Shown piece by piece: positions 45,891 through 53,985 of a DNA stretch of 64,000 nt (positions are counted from its first letter, which is position 1; every line of letters begins with the position of its first letter). A model generated the notes under the pieces. The model was not told where the DNA came from. It did not search any database and worked only from the letters and a program-made list of their open reading frames with translations. The translations under genes were made by a program, and so were the position numbers. The DNA is taken from contig NZ_FMYZ01000003.1 of the NCBI RefSeq assembly GCF_900101625.1, positions 558,001 to 622,000 of the forward strand, in the 5' to 3' direction. This DNA comes from Cupriavidus sp. YR651. GTDB taxonomy: Bacteria > Pseudomonadota > Gammaproteobacteria > Burkholderiales > Burkholderiaceae.

Positions 45891-46928
45891 TTACTCGGCC
45901 TTGGCGCCGGATTCGCGCACGATGGCACCCCAGCGCGTGTTCTCGCTCTTGATGAACGCCGCCAGGTCCGTCGGCGAGCCGCCGCGCGCCTCGCTGCCTT
46001 CCTCGCGCAGCTTGGTCACGGTGTCCGGTTGCGCCAGCGCCTTGTTGACCTCCGCGTTGAGGCGCTTGATCACATCGGCCGGGGTGCCGGCCGGCGCCAC
46101 CAGCGCCTTCCAGTCCTCGGCCTGGAAGCCAGCATAGCCCTGTTCCGCCACGGTCGGCACGTTGGGCAGCAGCGCCAGGCGCTTGGCCGACGTCACCGCC
46201 AGCGCGCGCAGCTTGCCGGCCTTGAGCATCGGCATGGCGATGGGCGGCGTGGCGAAGTAGAAGTCGGTCTGGCCGCCCATCAGGTCGGTCAGCGCGGGCG
46301 ATGCGCCCTTGTAAGGCACGTGCAGCGCCTTGATGCCGGCGCGGCGCTGGAACATCTCGCCGGTCAGGTGGCCCACGGTGCCGGTGCCGGCCGATGCCAT
46401 CGACAGTTGCTTGGCCTTGCCGGCAGCCACCAGCTCGGCCAGCGTCTTGAACGGCGAATCCTGGCGCACGATCACCACAACAGGCTGGGCGGACACCAGC
46501 ACCACCGGCGTGAAGTCCTTCACGGCGTCATAGGGCATCTTGGGATAGAGCGACGGGTTGATCGCCAGGTTGGCGGTCTGGCCCATGCCGATCGTGTAGC
46601 CATCCGCACGCGCCTTGGCCACGCTGTCCAGCCCGATGTTGCCGCCGGCACCGGCGCGGTTTTCCACGACGATGGTCCAGTGCGTGGCCGCGCCCACCTT
46701 GTTGAAGACCAGCCGCGACAACACGTCCGTGCCACCCGCCGGCGGGAACGGCACCACCAGCCGCACGGGCTGGCTCGGGTAGGCGTCGGCGGCCAGCACC
46801 GGCGCGGCGCCCAGCAGGGCCGGGATGGCGGCCAGCGCGATCAGGACGCTCCGGGCGCTGACGGCATTGACAGGGCTTGCGGCCTTGAGGCCGGTGCGAC
46901 GGATGGGCGAGGACAGCAGGCGGGTCAT
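45891..46928 (-). CDS. Bug-family (TctC-like) periplasmic solute-binding protein
   Basis: The 345-residue secreted protein has a long signal peptide (residues 1-47, ending APVLAADAYP) and the Bug motifs SQPVRLVVPFPPAGGTDVL, ENRAGAGGNIGLDSVAKA and VPYKGASPALTDLMGGQ. It is first in the operon with the CoA-transferase and citryl-CoA-lyase-like genes, pointing to binding of a di- or tricarboxylate. A TGTTC-N9-GAACA palindrome at 46963 is a candidate operator. Confidence 0.92.
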   Translation of the reverse strand: MTRLLSSPIRRTGLKAASPVNAVSARSVLIALAAIPALLGAAPVLAADAYPSQPVRLVVPFPPAGGTDVLSRLVFNKVGAATHWTIVVENRAGAGGNIGLDSVAKARADGYTIGMGQTANLAINPSLYPKMPYDAVKDFTPVVLVSAQPVVVIVRQDSPFKTLAELVAAGKAKQLSMASAGTGTVGHLTGEMFQRRAGIKALHVPYKGASPALTDLMGGQTDFYFATPPIAMPMLKAGKLRALAVTSAKRLALLPNVPTVAEQGYAGFQAEDWKALVAPAGTPADVIKRLNAEVNKALAQPDTVTKLREEGSEARGGSPTDLAAFIKSENTRWGAIVRESGAKAE

Positions 46929-46962
46929 GGGGTCTCCAGGGGATTGCCGATCGTTCTTGGTA

Positions 46963-46981
46963 TGTTCTGTAAGATGGAACA
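46963..46981 (-). promoter_or_regulatory. TGTTC-N9-GAACA palindrome upstream of the Bug/CoA-transferase operon
   Basis: TGTTCTGTAAGATGGAACA is a dyad with 5-bp matching arms, 35 nt before the start codon. A GGAAC half site follows at about 46996-47000. IclR- or GntR-type regulators bind such sites; no regulator gene adjoins this operon, so the binding protein is unknown. Confidence 0.5.
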
Positions 46982-47180
46982 ACGGTCTTAAAGAAGGAAC
47001 ACGAGAAGAATAGGAGCGGATGCCGGGGGATGTCAAGTCGATGGGAGGGGAGCGACGTGGCGGCAACATGGCGGCAGGCGGGCAAGGCGGTTGCATCGGT
47101 CTGCCGTGCGGCTCCACTACAATGGCGGCCCCGGATGGCCGCAAGGGCCGTTTCCCCCAGACAGAAAAGTGATCAAGAAC

Positions 47181-48431
47181 ATGTCCCAGGCGTGCGGCCT
47201 CGACTTCGGAACCTCCAACTCCACCATGGGCTGGCTGCGCCCCGGCCACCCCGTGCTGTTACCGCTGGAAGACGACAAGGTGACCCTGCCGTCGGTCATC
47301 TTCTTCCACGCGGAAGACCCGCTGGTCAGCTACGGCCGCGCGGCGCTGGGCGACTACCTGGCCGGCTACGAGGGCCGTCTGATGCGGTCGCTCAAGAGCC
47401 TGCTCGGCACGTCGATGATGGACGACAGCACGGAAGTCATGGGCCAGGCCATGCCGTTCCGCCAGTTGCTTGCGCACTTCATCGGCGAGCTCAAGCGCCG
47501 GGGAGAACAGGCGGCGGGCATCCCGTTCACGAAAGCCGTGCTGGGCCGGCCGGTGTTCTTCATCGACGAAGACCCGAAGGCGGACCAGCTTGCCGAAGAC
47601 ACGCTCGGCGAGATCGCGCGCGCCGCGGGCTTCGAGCACATCGACTTCCAGTACGAGCCGATTGCCGCCGCATTCGACTACGAGGCGGGAATCTCGGGCG
47701 AAGAGCTGGTGATGGTGGCCGATATCGGTGGCGGCACGTCGGACTTTTCGCTGGTGCGGCTGTCGCCCGAGCGCGCGAAGCGCCTCGACCGCAAGGCGGA
47801 CATCCTCGCCAATGGCGGCGTGCATATCGGCGGGACCGATTTCGACCGCGCGCTGAGCCTGGCCAGCGCGATGCCGCTGCTCGGCCTGGGCAGCCAGTTG
47901 CGCAATGGCAAGGAGATGCCGTCGAGCCAGTACTTCGACCTGGCCAGCTGGCACACGATCAACCTGCTGTACACGCGCAAGGCATGGTCGCTGGTGATGG
48001 ACAACTACCGCGATGCGGCCGAGACCGAAAAGCTGGATCGGCTGATCCGCCTGATCAAGGACCGCGCGGGCCACTGGCTGGCGATCCAGGTGGAAGGCGC
48101 CAAGATCGCGCTGTCCGACGACGACAAGACGTGGGTGGACCTGCATCGCATCGCGCCGGACACCCAGCTGCTGATTACGCGCGATGACTTCGACGGGGCC
48201 ATCGCCAAGCTGGTGACGAAGACGGAGAACACGGTGCGCCACATGCTGTCCACCGCGGGCGTGGCGGCTGACAAGGTCGACACCATCCTGTTCACGGGCG
48301 GATCGAGTAGCGTGCCGATGCTGCGTCAGCGGCTGTCGGAGTTGCTGCCGTCGGCGCGGCGTGTGGAAGGCGATCTGTTTGGCGGGATCGGGTCCGGACT
48401 CGCGCGCGACGCGGCGCGCAAGTTCGGCTGA
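47181..48431 (+). CDS. Hsp70-family protein (YegD-like)
   Basis: The 416-residue cytosolic protein has the actin/Hsp70 ATPase fold: phosphate 1 loop GLDFGTSNST (residues 5-14), phosphate 2 ADIGGGTSDFSLV (near residue 180) and adenosine motif LFTGGSSSVPML (near residue 373). It lacks the DnaK C-terminal peptide-binding domain, as in the YegD group. The role is probably chaperone-like but is not defined. The ATG at 47181 is 10 nt after AAAAG; the frame is open upstream without homology. It is convergent with hpnG. Confidence 0.9.
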   Translation: MSQACGLDFGTSNSTMGWLRPGHPVLLPLEDDKVTLPSVIFFHAEDPLVSYGRAALGDYLAGYEGRLMRSLKSLLGTSMMDDSTEVMGQAMPFRQLLAHFIGELKRRGEQAAGIPFTKAVLGRPVFFIDEDPKADQLAEDTLGEIARAAGFEHIDFQYEPIAAAFDYEAGISGEELVMVADIGGGTSDFSLVRLSPERAKRLDRKADILANGGVHIGGTDFDRALSLASAMPLLGLGSQLRNGKEMPSSQYFDLASWHTINLLYTRKAWSLVMDNYRDAAETEKLDRLIRLIKDRAGHWLAIQVEGAKIALSDDDKTWVDLHRIAPDTQLLITRDDFDGAIAKLVTKTENTVRHMLSTAGVAADKVDTILFTGGSSSVPMLRQRLSELLPSARRVEGDLFGGIGSGLARDAARKFG

Positions 48432-48527
48432 ACCGGCACGGCCCCGGGGACGGGGTCAGTGCGCAGGGAATCGGCCATCAGAGGTCGGACGTAAGAGGTC
48501 AGACCAGACAGGCGGCAGCGATGAGGG

Positions 48528-48582
48528 GATGAGAGTGAGCCCGGGAAGATGAGCGCGGGCCGGGAAGATGAGAGTGAGCCCG
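48528..48582 (+). repeat. Short direct repeat at convergent gene ends
   Basis: GATGAGAGTGAGCCCG occurs at 48528-48543 and at 48567-48582, 39 bp apart. A related GGGAAGATGAG unit is repeated in between. It lies between the convergent Hsp70-like and hpnG genes. No function is evident beyond a possible minor role in transcript ends. Confidence 0.6.
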
Positions 48583-48590
48583 AGGGCTCA
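48575..48590 (-). terminator. Hairpin at the hpnG stop codon
   Basis: TGAGCCCGAGGGCTCA is a 16-bp palindrome (7-bp arms) whose last three bases, on the minus strand, are the hpnG stop codon. It could slow or end transcription, but no T-run follows. Confidence 0.5.
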
Positions 48591-49262
48591 GGCGAGGGCG
48601 GTCGCCGGCTGGGCGAGTCCTTCGCCCAGCGCCTTGCGCGCGGATACGAGAGCGGCTTTTGCCGCCGACGCGTCGCGGCCCAGGCGCAGCAGGCCGCCCA
48701 GATGGTGAGGTGCCTTCGCCAGGCCGATCAGGATCGCGCCGATATCGGTGCTGCCATCGGCAGCCATGCCCGCCACGGCCAGCGGCGGCACGGGCCGGTC
48801 CGCGGGGTCCACGACCACGCGCAGTGCCACGAACGGCACGCCGTGCGCACGCGCAACGCGGGCGGCGATATGCGATTCCATGTCCACCGCCAACGCGCCA
48901 TGCGCTTCGTGCAGCGCGGCCTTGTCGGCCACGGCGGTGACGGCGGTATCGGACCCTGCCAGCAGCCCGCAGATCGCATTGGGCATCGCGCGGCGTAGTG
49001 CGGCCGTCCAGAACGGATCGGTGGAAAACGATTCGGCGCCGGCACGCACGCCGGTCGCCACGATGACGGTGCCCGGCGGCAGCGTCGGATCGAGTCCGCC
49101 GGCCACGCCGAAGCTGATCACGCCCGCATAGTCCCGCGCCAGTCGGGCTTCCAGCGCACGGGCCAGCGCGGCATCGCGATAGCCGTGCAGTGTCTCCACC
49201 CCCGGTCCGGCGGCAATGCGGGATTCGAACGACATACCGCTGACCGCCAATACCGTACGCAT
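48588..49262 (-). CDS. hpnG: Hopanoid-associated phosphorylase HpnG
   Basis: The 224-residue protein belongs to the nucleoside phosphorylase superfamily (GVAGGLDPTLPPGTVIVA, and the ALAVDMESHIAARVAR active-site segment). Family knowledge: HpnG removes adenine from adenosylhopane to give ribosylhopane. It follows shc closely. The ATG at 49262 has GGGAG 7 nt upstream; a GTG at 49283 overlapping the shc stop (GTGA) is an equally coupled alternative. The overall length fits the family. Confidence 0.88.
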   Translation of the reverse strand: MRTVLAVSGMSFESRIAAGPGVETLHGYRDAALARALEARLARDYAGVISFGVAGGLDPTLPPGTVIVATGVRAGAESFSTDPFWTAALRRAMPNAICGLLAGSDTAVTAVADKAALHEAHGALAVDMESHIAARVARAHGVPFVALRVVVDPADRPVPPLAVAGMAADGSTDIGAILIGLAKAPHHLGGLLRLGRDASAAKAALVSARKALGEGLAQPATALA

Positions 49263-49279
49263 CGCAGGACTCCCGGGGC

Positions 49280-51289
49280 TCACAGGGCCCAGGTCACGGC
49301 ATGGTTGCCGTCACGCCGCAGGTTGCGGAAACGCGCCAGCGCCCACAGCGGGAAGAAGCGCGAATAACCGTGGTAGCGCAGGTAGAACACGCGCGGGAAG
49401 CCCACGGCGGTGAAGTAGGGCTCGTCCCAGAAGCCATGGCTGGCCTGGGTGCGCAGCAGGTACTCGACGCCGCGCGCCACGGCCGGATGGTCGCCCACGC
49501 CGGCCGCCATCAGGCCCAGCATCGCCCATGCGGTTTGCGACGCCGTACTCGGTGCGCGCTCGTAGCCGCGGTACTCCAGCTTGTAGCTGTCGCCCGATTC
49601 ACCCCAGCCACCGTCCTTGTTCTGGATGGAAAGCAGCCACGCGGCCGCACGCTTCATCTCGGGCGCATCGGCGCCGATGTCGGCGGCGTTCAGGCCGCAG
49701 AGCGCGCTCCACGTCCCATAGATATAGTTGGTGCCCCAGCGGCCAAACCAGCTGCCGTCGGCTTCCTGCTCGTCCAGCAGGTAACGCAGCGCGCGTGCGG
49801 CCGGTTCGCTGTTGGCGGGCATCTGGCCGATCTGGCAGAGCATGGCCAGGCAGCGTGCGGAGACATCCGACGTGGGCGGGTCCAGCAGCGCGCCGTGATC
49901 GGCAAACGGAATGTTGTTCAGGTAGAGGTGGGTGTTCTCGGGCTCGAACGCGCCCCAGCCGCCATTGCCGCTCTGCATGCCGACGACCCATTCGCAGGCG
50001 CGCGATACGGCTTCGTCGTAGCGGTGGGAGCGGTCGCCGCGATCGGCGCGGTCCATGGCCGCGACCACCACGGCGGTGTCGTCCACGTCAGGGTAGTGCG
50101 GGTTGGCATACTGGAACGCCCAGCCGCCGGGACGCACATTGGGACGGCGCACGATCCAGTCGCCGCGGACGTTCAGTTCCTGCAGCGGCACCAGCCAGTC
50201 CAGGCCGCGGGCGGCGGCGGCAATGGCGCGCGGCTCGCCCACTTCCAGCAGTGCGTGGCTGGCCAGCGAGGTGTCCCACACGGGCGACAGGCACGGCTGG
50301 CAGTAGGCCTCGTCGTCCCGGACGACCAGCAGCTTGTCGATCGAGCGGCGGGCGATGGCGCGCGCCGGGTCCGATTCCGGCACGCCGAGCACATCGAACA
50401 TCAGCACCGAATTGACCATGGCGGGGAAGATCGCGCCCAGGCCGTCTTCGCCATTCAGGCGCTCCACGGTGAATTCGCGCGCGCGCTCGATGGCGCGGCG
50501 GCGCAGGCCGCGCGGAAACAGCGGCTCGGCCACGCGGACCACGGCGTCCAGCGCACGGAACACGCCGACCCACAGCGGGCTCTGGTGCGGCGCCCGGCGC
50601 GGCAGGCGCGTGGCCTGGCAGGGGCGCACGAACAGTTCGTCGATGCCGATCTTGCGCGGATTGCGCGCCTGCGGACGCAGGCTGTTGAGCACCAGCAGAG
50701 GCACGATCACCGTGCGGGCCCAGTACGAAACCTTCGACAGATGGAACGGGAACCACTGCGGCAGCAGCATGATTTCCACGGGCATCATCGGCACGGCCTG
50801 CCACGGCATCACGCCGTACAGCGCCAGCAGCGTGCGCGTGAAGACATTGCTGGCTTCGGCGCCGCCCATCGCATGAATGGCGGTGCGGGCGCGGCGCATA
50901 TGTTCGGCCTCGGGATCGTCCCCGGCCATCTTGAGCGCGAAGTAGCCCTTCACGCTGGCGCTGATATCGGATGCACCCGCATGGAACAGCGGCCAGCCGC
51001 CGTCGGCGTTCTGGATGCGGCGCAGGTAATTGGCGATCTTGCCCTCGAGCACCAGGTCGGGTGTTTCACCGAGGTAGTGCACCATCAGGATGTATTCGGC
51101 CGGGATGGTGGCGTCGGCTTCCAGCTCGTAGACCCAGTGGCCATCGGCTTGCTGTTGGGACAGCAGGGTGTCCACGGCATGCGCGATGCCGGCGTCGAGC
51201 GGATCGGGCAGGGCGGGCTGGGCGATGCGGTTCACGCTGGCAGCCAGCGCGTCGTCTTGAGTGCGGGTGATTGTTGCGGCCTGGTTCAT
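49280..51289 (-). CDS. shc: Squalene-hopene cyclase
   Basis: The 669-residue membrane-associated enzyme cyclises squalene to hopene. The catalytic motif is DVDD in the HYPDVDDTAVVVAA segment, and several QW-type repeats are visible: QNADGGWP, QSGNGGWGAF, EADGSWFGRWG and QNKDGGWGES. Full length is present. The start MNQAATITRTQD at 51289 is preferred over upstream in-frame codons that overlap the leader. It lies between hpnD (68 nt gap) and hpnG in the order hpnD-shc-hpnG. Confidence 0.97.
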   Translation of the reverse strand: MNQAATITRTQDDALAASVNRIAQPALPDPLDAGIAHAVDTLLSQQQADGHWVYELEADATIPAEYILMVHYLGETPDLVLEGKIANYLRRIQNADGGWPLFHAGASDISASVKGYFALKMAGDDPEAEHMRRARTAIHAMGGAEASNVFTRTLLALYGVMPWQAVPMMPVEIMLLPQWFPFHLSKVSYWARTVIVPLLVLNSLRPQARNPRKIGIDELFVRPCQATRLPRRAPHQSPLWVGVFRALDAVVRVAEPLFPRGLRRRAIERAREFTVERLNGEDGLGAIFPAMVNSVLMFDVLGVPESDPARAIARRSIDKLLVVRDDEAYCQPCLSPVWDTSLASHALLEVGEPRAIAAAARGLDWLVPLQELNVRGDWIVRRPNVRPGGWAFQYANPHYPDVDDTAVVVAAMDRADRGDRSHRYDEAVSRACEWVVGMQSGNGGWGAFEPENTHLYLNNIPFADHGALLDPPTSDVSARCLAMLCQIGQMPANSEPAARALRYLLDEQEADGSWFGRWGTNYIYGTWSALCGLNAADIGADAPEMKRAAAWLLSIQNKDGGWGESGDSYKLEYRGYERAPSTASQTAWAMLGLMAAGVGDHPAVARGVEYLLRTQASHGFWDEPYFTAVGFPRVFYLRYHGYSRFFPLWALARFRNLRRDGNHAVTWAL

Positions 51290-51356
51290 CAATTCGGGGG
51301 CACTTCTCTTTCTGGCGATGCGAGCGGCCGGGACCCCTCGCATCGGCGATGACATA

Positions 51357-52205
51357 TCAGGCAATGGAGTGCCGGAGCAGGATCCACACCAGCTTTGCCT
51401 TGGGCACGCGCACGCGTGCGCGCGGGGCCTGCCAGCCACGGGCCAGCAGACGGGTCAGGATGCCGTGATAGACATCCGACATGATGCGCGGCGAGCGCAC
51501 GACGCGCGCCGGGCAGCGCGCCATGATGGCAGCCGAGGCGTCGTAGTGCGCCTGGGCCTCGCGCGCCAGCGCTTTGCACACCTCGCCAATGGCGGGGTGG
51601 CGAATGACTTCGTCCGGCGTACCGACCGGGATGCCGGCGGCGGCCAGGGCCTCCGCGGGCAGGTAGAGCCGGCCGATGCCGGCGTCCTCGTCGATATCGC
51701 GCACGATATTGGTGAGCTGCAGCGCGCGGCCCAGATGGTGGGCCAGCGCGATGCCGGGCGCCTCTTCCAGGCCAAACACGCGTACGGCCAGCCGGCCGAC
51801 GGCGCTGGCCACGCGGTCGCAGTAAACATCCAGCGTGGCCGCGTCCGGCGCGACGATGGTCGCCACGACGTCCATGATCATGCCGTCGATGACATCGGAA
51901 AAATCCTGCTGACGGAGATCGAACGCCTTGATCTGTTCGTCGAGCGATCGCAACGCGGCCGGCGCCATGCCGGCATAGCACGCCGCGATGTCCGCGCGCC
52001 ATTGCTCCAGCGCGGCCAGACGGTCGGCGTGCTGGGTGTCGCCATCGGCGATGTCGTCCACGGCGCGGCAGAACGCGTAGATCTCGAACATGGCCTGCCG
52101 TTGTGAGGCAGGCAGGATCCGCATTGCCGCATGGAACGAACTTCCAGATGACACGGCAGGTCCGGCAAGCGGGCTGCCTGGCGTTGCGATTTCAGTTCCG
52201 GCCAC
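51357..52205 (-). CDS. hpnD: Presqualene diphosphate synthase HpnD
   Basis: The 282-residue protein is a squalene/phytoene synthase family member. The two aspartate-rich motifs are seen as DDIAD (about residue 50) and DIDED (about 170, NIVRDIDEDAG), with LYLPAEAL following. Family knowledge: HpnD makes presqualene diphosphate, which HpnE converts to squalene with help of HpnC. Neither hpnC nor hpnE is in the window. The GTG at 52205 has GAGGAA 6 nt upstream; a GTG five codons earlier (52220) is an alternative. It heads the hopanoid run. Confidence 0.92.
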   Translation of the reverse strand: MAGTEIATPGSPLAGPAVSSGSSFHAAMRILPASQRQAMFEIYAFCRAVDDIADGDTQHADRLAALEQWRADIAACYAGMAPAALRSLDEQIKAFDLRQQDFSDVIDGMIMDVVATIVAPDAATLDVYCDRVASAVGRLAVRVFGLEEAPGIALAHHLGRALQLTNIVRDIDEDAGIGRLYLPAEALAAAGIPVGTPDEVIRHPAIGEVCKALAREAQAHYDASAAIMARCPARVVRSPRIMSDVYHGILTRLLARGWQAPRARVRVPKAKLVWILLRHSIA

Positions 52206-52335
52206 GGGTTTCCTCGGCACGCTGGGGTCTCGCCGTCCTGGGCGCCGCCCGCCGGATGGCTTGGCGGGCCGGGCGGACAGTGCCGCAAGAACGGCGTGGC
52301 TTGGGGGTTTTCAGAGTCGGGCGATTATAACAACT

Positions 52336-52950
52336 TCAACGCGACGGGGCATTTGTGGCGGGAAGTGCATACCGCGTGTACGGAACGCCACGTGCGGGCG
52401 TCGCCGTGGTCTGGTCGATCACGCGTTCCACGTCGGCCACTTCCTTCAAGGCGGCCAGGAACGGCGCGCGGTCAAAACCGGGTGCCACGCATCCCTGGAC
52501 CGTCAGCCAGCGCCCCCGCACCATGATCCACAGGGAACTGTTCTGCCAGCCCGGGAGCGTCCGGCGCAAGGTGTCCAGCCGGCGCTGCACCGCCTCCGCA
52601 ATATCCTTGTCATAGCGATAGGCGTTGGCCAGGCGACAGCGGCCTTCCACATAGCAATGGTTGCCTTCCTCGATGCGGTGATGGGCGTCGCGCTTCCATT
52701 CATCTTCCGAAATGCGTGGGCCTGCCGGCTCCGGGCAATCGGAAATGGCCTGCGAGACCTGCAAGAACGGATCGTCGCCGAAGTTGCGCAGGGTCTGGGC
52801 CAGGACGATATTCGTCGCGCCGGTCATGGCGGCAAACAGGGCCGGTGCCAGGAGTCGTGAAGTCATCCGACGAGTCATCCGACGAGCCGGCCGGAAAATC
52901 TTCCGGCGCGCAGTCGGGCAGGTCCGTGAAACGTCAGCAACGCCATACAT
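52336..52950 (-). CDS. Periplasmic BON-domain protein
   Basis: The 204-residue protein has a membrane-targeting N-terminus (basic n-region, then LLAPALFAAMTGATNIVLAQ) and a BON-like domain in the C-terminal half. There, IAEAVQRRLDTLRRTLPGW, MVRGRWLTVQGCV and LAALKEVADVERVIDQTT form the usual alpha/beta repeat with a buried Val-Gln-Gly strand. BON proteins bind phospholipid or peptidoglycan surfaces in the periplasm. The ATG at 52950 has GAGG 7 nt upstream; ATGs at 52878 and 52866 would give a shorter signal. No conserved partner is adjacent. Confidence 0.72.
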   Translation of the reverse strand: MYGVADVSRTCPTARRKIFRPARRMTRRMTSRLLAPALFAAMTGATNIVLAQTLRNFGDDPFLQVSQAISDCPEPAGPRISEDEWKRDAHHRIEEGNHCYVEGRCRLANAYRYDKDIAEAVQRRLDTLRRTLPGWQNSSLWIMVRGRWLTVQGCVAPGFDRAPFLAALKEVADVERVIDQTTATPARGVPYTRYALPATNAPSR

Positions 52951-52972
52951 TATTGGCCTCGCACAAAGCAGA

Positions 52973-52994
52973 AAGCCCCGCCGGAGCGGGGCTT
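52973..52994 (-). terminator. Rho-independent terminator of the cold-shock gene
   Basis: AAGCCCCGC (52973-52981) and its complement (52986-52994) form a 9-bp stem with a tetraloop. On the minus strand it is followed by TCTGCTTTG, a moderately T-rich tail. It lies 37 nt after the csp stop. Confidence 0.8.
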
Positions 52995-53030
52995 CCCAGG
53001 CAAGATATTGCCGGGCTATTCAGGCGGCGA

Positions 53031-53234
53031 TCAGACTGCCTGGATCTTCGTGGCTTGTTCGCCCTTCTGGCCCATTGCCTTGACGTAGCGGACCTTCTGG
53101 CCTTCCTTCAGCGACTTGAAGCCATTGCCTTCAATCGCCGAGAAATGCGCGAACAGGTCATTGCCGCCTGCGTCCGGGGTGATGAAGCCGAAGCCCTTGG
53201 CGTCGTTGAACCACTTAACGGTACCGGTTTCCAT
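53031..53234 (-). CDS. Cold-shock protein (CspA family)
   Basis: The 67-residue single cold-shock domain binds single-stranded RNA or DNA. RNP1 is KGFGFI and RNP2 is DLFAHF. The ATG at 53234 has GGAAAGAG just upstream and gives the standard length; a TTG four codons earlier is less likely. A long leader is likely upstream, as is usual for cold-inducible csp genes, but its structure was not resolved. Confidence 0.96.
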   Translation of the reverse strand: METGTVKWFNDAKGFGFITPDAGGNDLFAHFSAIEGNGFKSLKEGQKVRYVKAMGQKGEQATKIQAV

Positions 53235-53681
53235 ATCTCTTTCCAACCTTGAATATCAAATGGGCGTAATTGCCCGACCTAGCATGCTGCCCACAACGAA
53301 CCGGAGCAAAAACGCTTCAGGCCGGTGCACATGCGAGGACCCATTCTGCCGGTTTTTTTTCGTGTGTCAATCCGCCTATGCCCTAACGGTGTTTCGGCAT
53401 GCAAACAGCAGATATTAGAGAAATCTACATCGAATCCGGATTTGTCTGACATCAGAACGGGTTACAGGCTGTTAAGAGGCGAGGCATGGCAACGAAAGTA
53501 TCGATAGCCGGTACAAAAATGAATCGACGCGCCGCGTGCATACCAATCCCCGCGCAGCCGGTGGACTCATCCTCCTGTAGTCCATATGGACTATGGCTTT
53601 CGGCGGACGATGCCGGGAGAGCGCCGGCCAGCCGCAGGAGGCCTGACGGCGATGCGCGAACCCGGCGCGCGGATGTTGGCG

Positions 53682-53716
53682 CGACATTCCGGCTCGACAT
53701 TCCAGTGCGACATTCC
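53682..53716 (+). repeat. Three CGACATTCC iterons upstream of pelA
   Basis: CGACATTCC occurs at 53682, 53695 and 53708, an exact 13-bp period with variable 4-bp spacers. They lie about 270-300 bp before the pelA start. Evenly spaced direct repeats of this type often bind a regulator, but no known pel regulator site matches. Confidence 0.75.
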
Positions 53717-53749
53717 GTCAAGCGTTTCTGCCGCCAAGGGTTTCTCTCC

Positions 53750-53763
53750 ATTGTCTGGACAAT
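53750..53763. promoter_or_regulatory. Palindrome ATTGTC-TG-GACAAT upstream of pelA
   Basis: A perfect 6-bp dyad with a 2-bp centre, about 220 bp before pelA and 34 bp after the iterons. It may be an operator. It is not an obvious match to the Pseudomonas FleQ site, as far as I can judge. Confidence 0.5.
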
Positions 53764-53985
53764 CGACCCGCACTCCCATTCCCGCGTCCTTTCCCGACCC
53801 GTCCCGACCCGCCTGAACGCGCGCCTGTGCATTCCAGGCGCCGGCATTGTGGCGCACGGTAGTGACTGGTATATGTCAAGCCGCGGCCGGCACAATTATT
53901 GACAATCTGTTTCAAACGAATGGCCTAGCATCCTGCCTGCTTGCCAATTGGGAAAAATCCTATAACCGGCGGCAAGGACGGCATA

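Larger units (their letters stand above)
53235..53985. other. Intergenic region between csp and pelA
   Basis: About 750 nt with no convincing gene; frames here have no protein-like composition. It should hold the csp leader and promoter on the left and the pel promoter on the right. It includes CGACATTCC iterons (53682-53716), a 14-bp palindrome (53750-53763) and a TTGACA hexamer at 53899-53904 without a well-spaced -10 partner. Confidence 0.55.

Noticed and set aside
48528-48582. Direct repeats considered as a CRISPR or attachment site
   Set aside because: Only two full copies, 39 bp apart, no spacer pattern, no integrase and no cas genes.
53452-53902. Small open frames on both strands upstream of pelA
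   Set aside because: They overlap each other in several frames, lack ribosome-binding sites and protein-like composition. The region is better explained as control DNA.
53899-53931. Sigma-70 promoter for pelA (TTGACA ... TAGCAT)
   Set aside because: The -35 hexamer is perfect, but the spacer is 21 nt, too long for a standard promoter.
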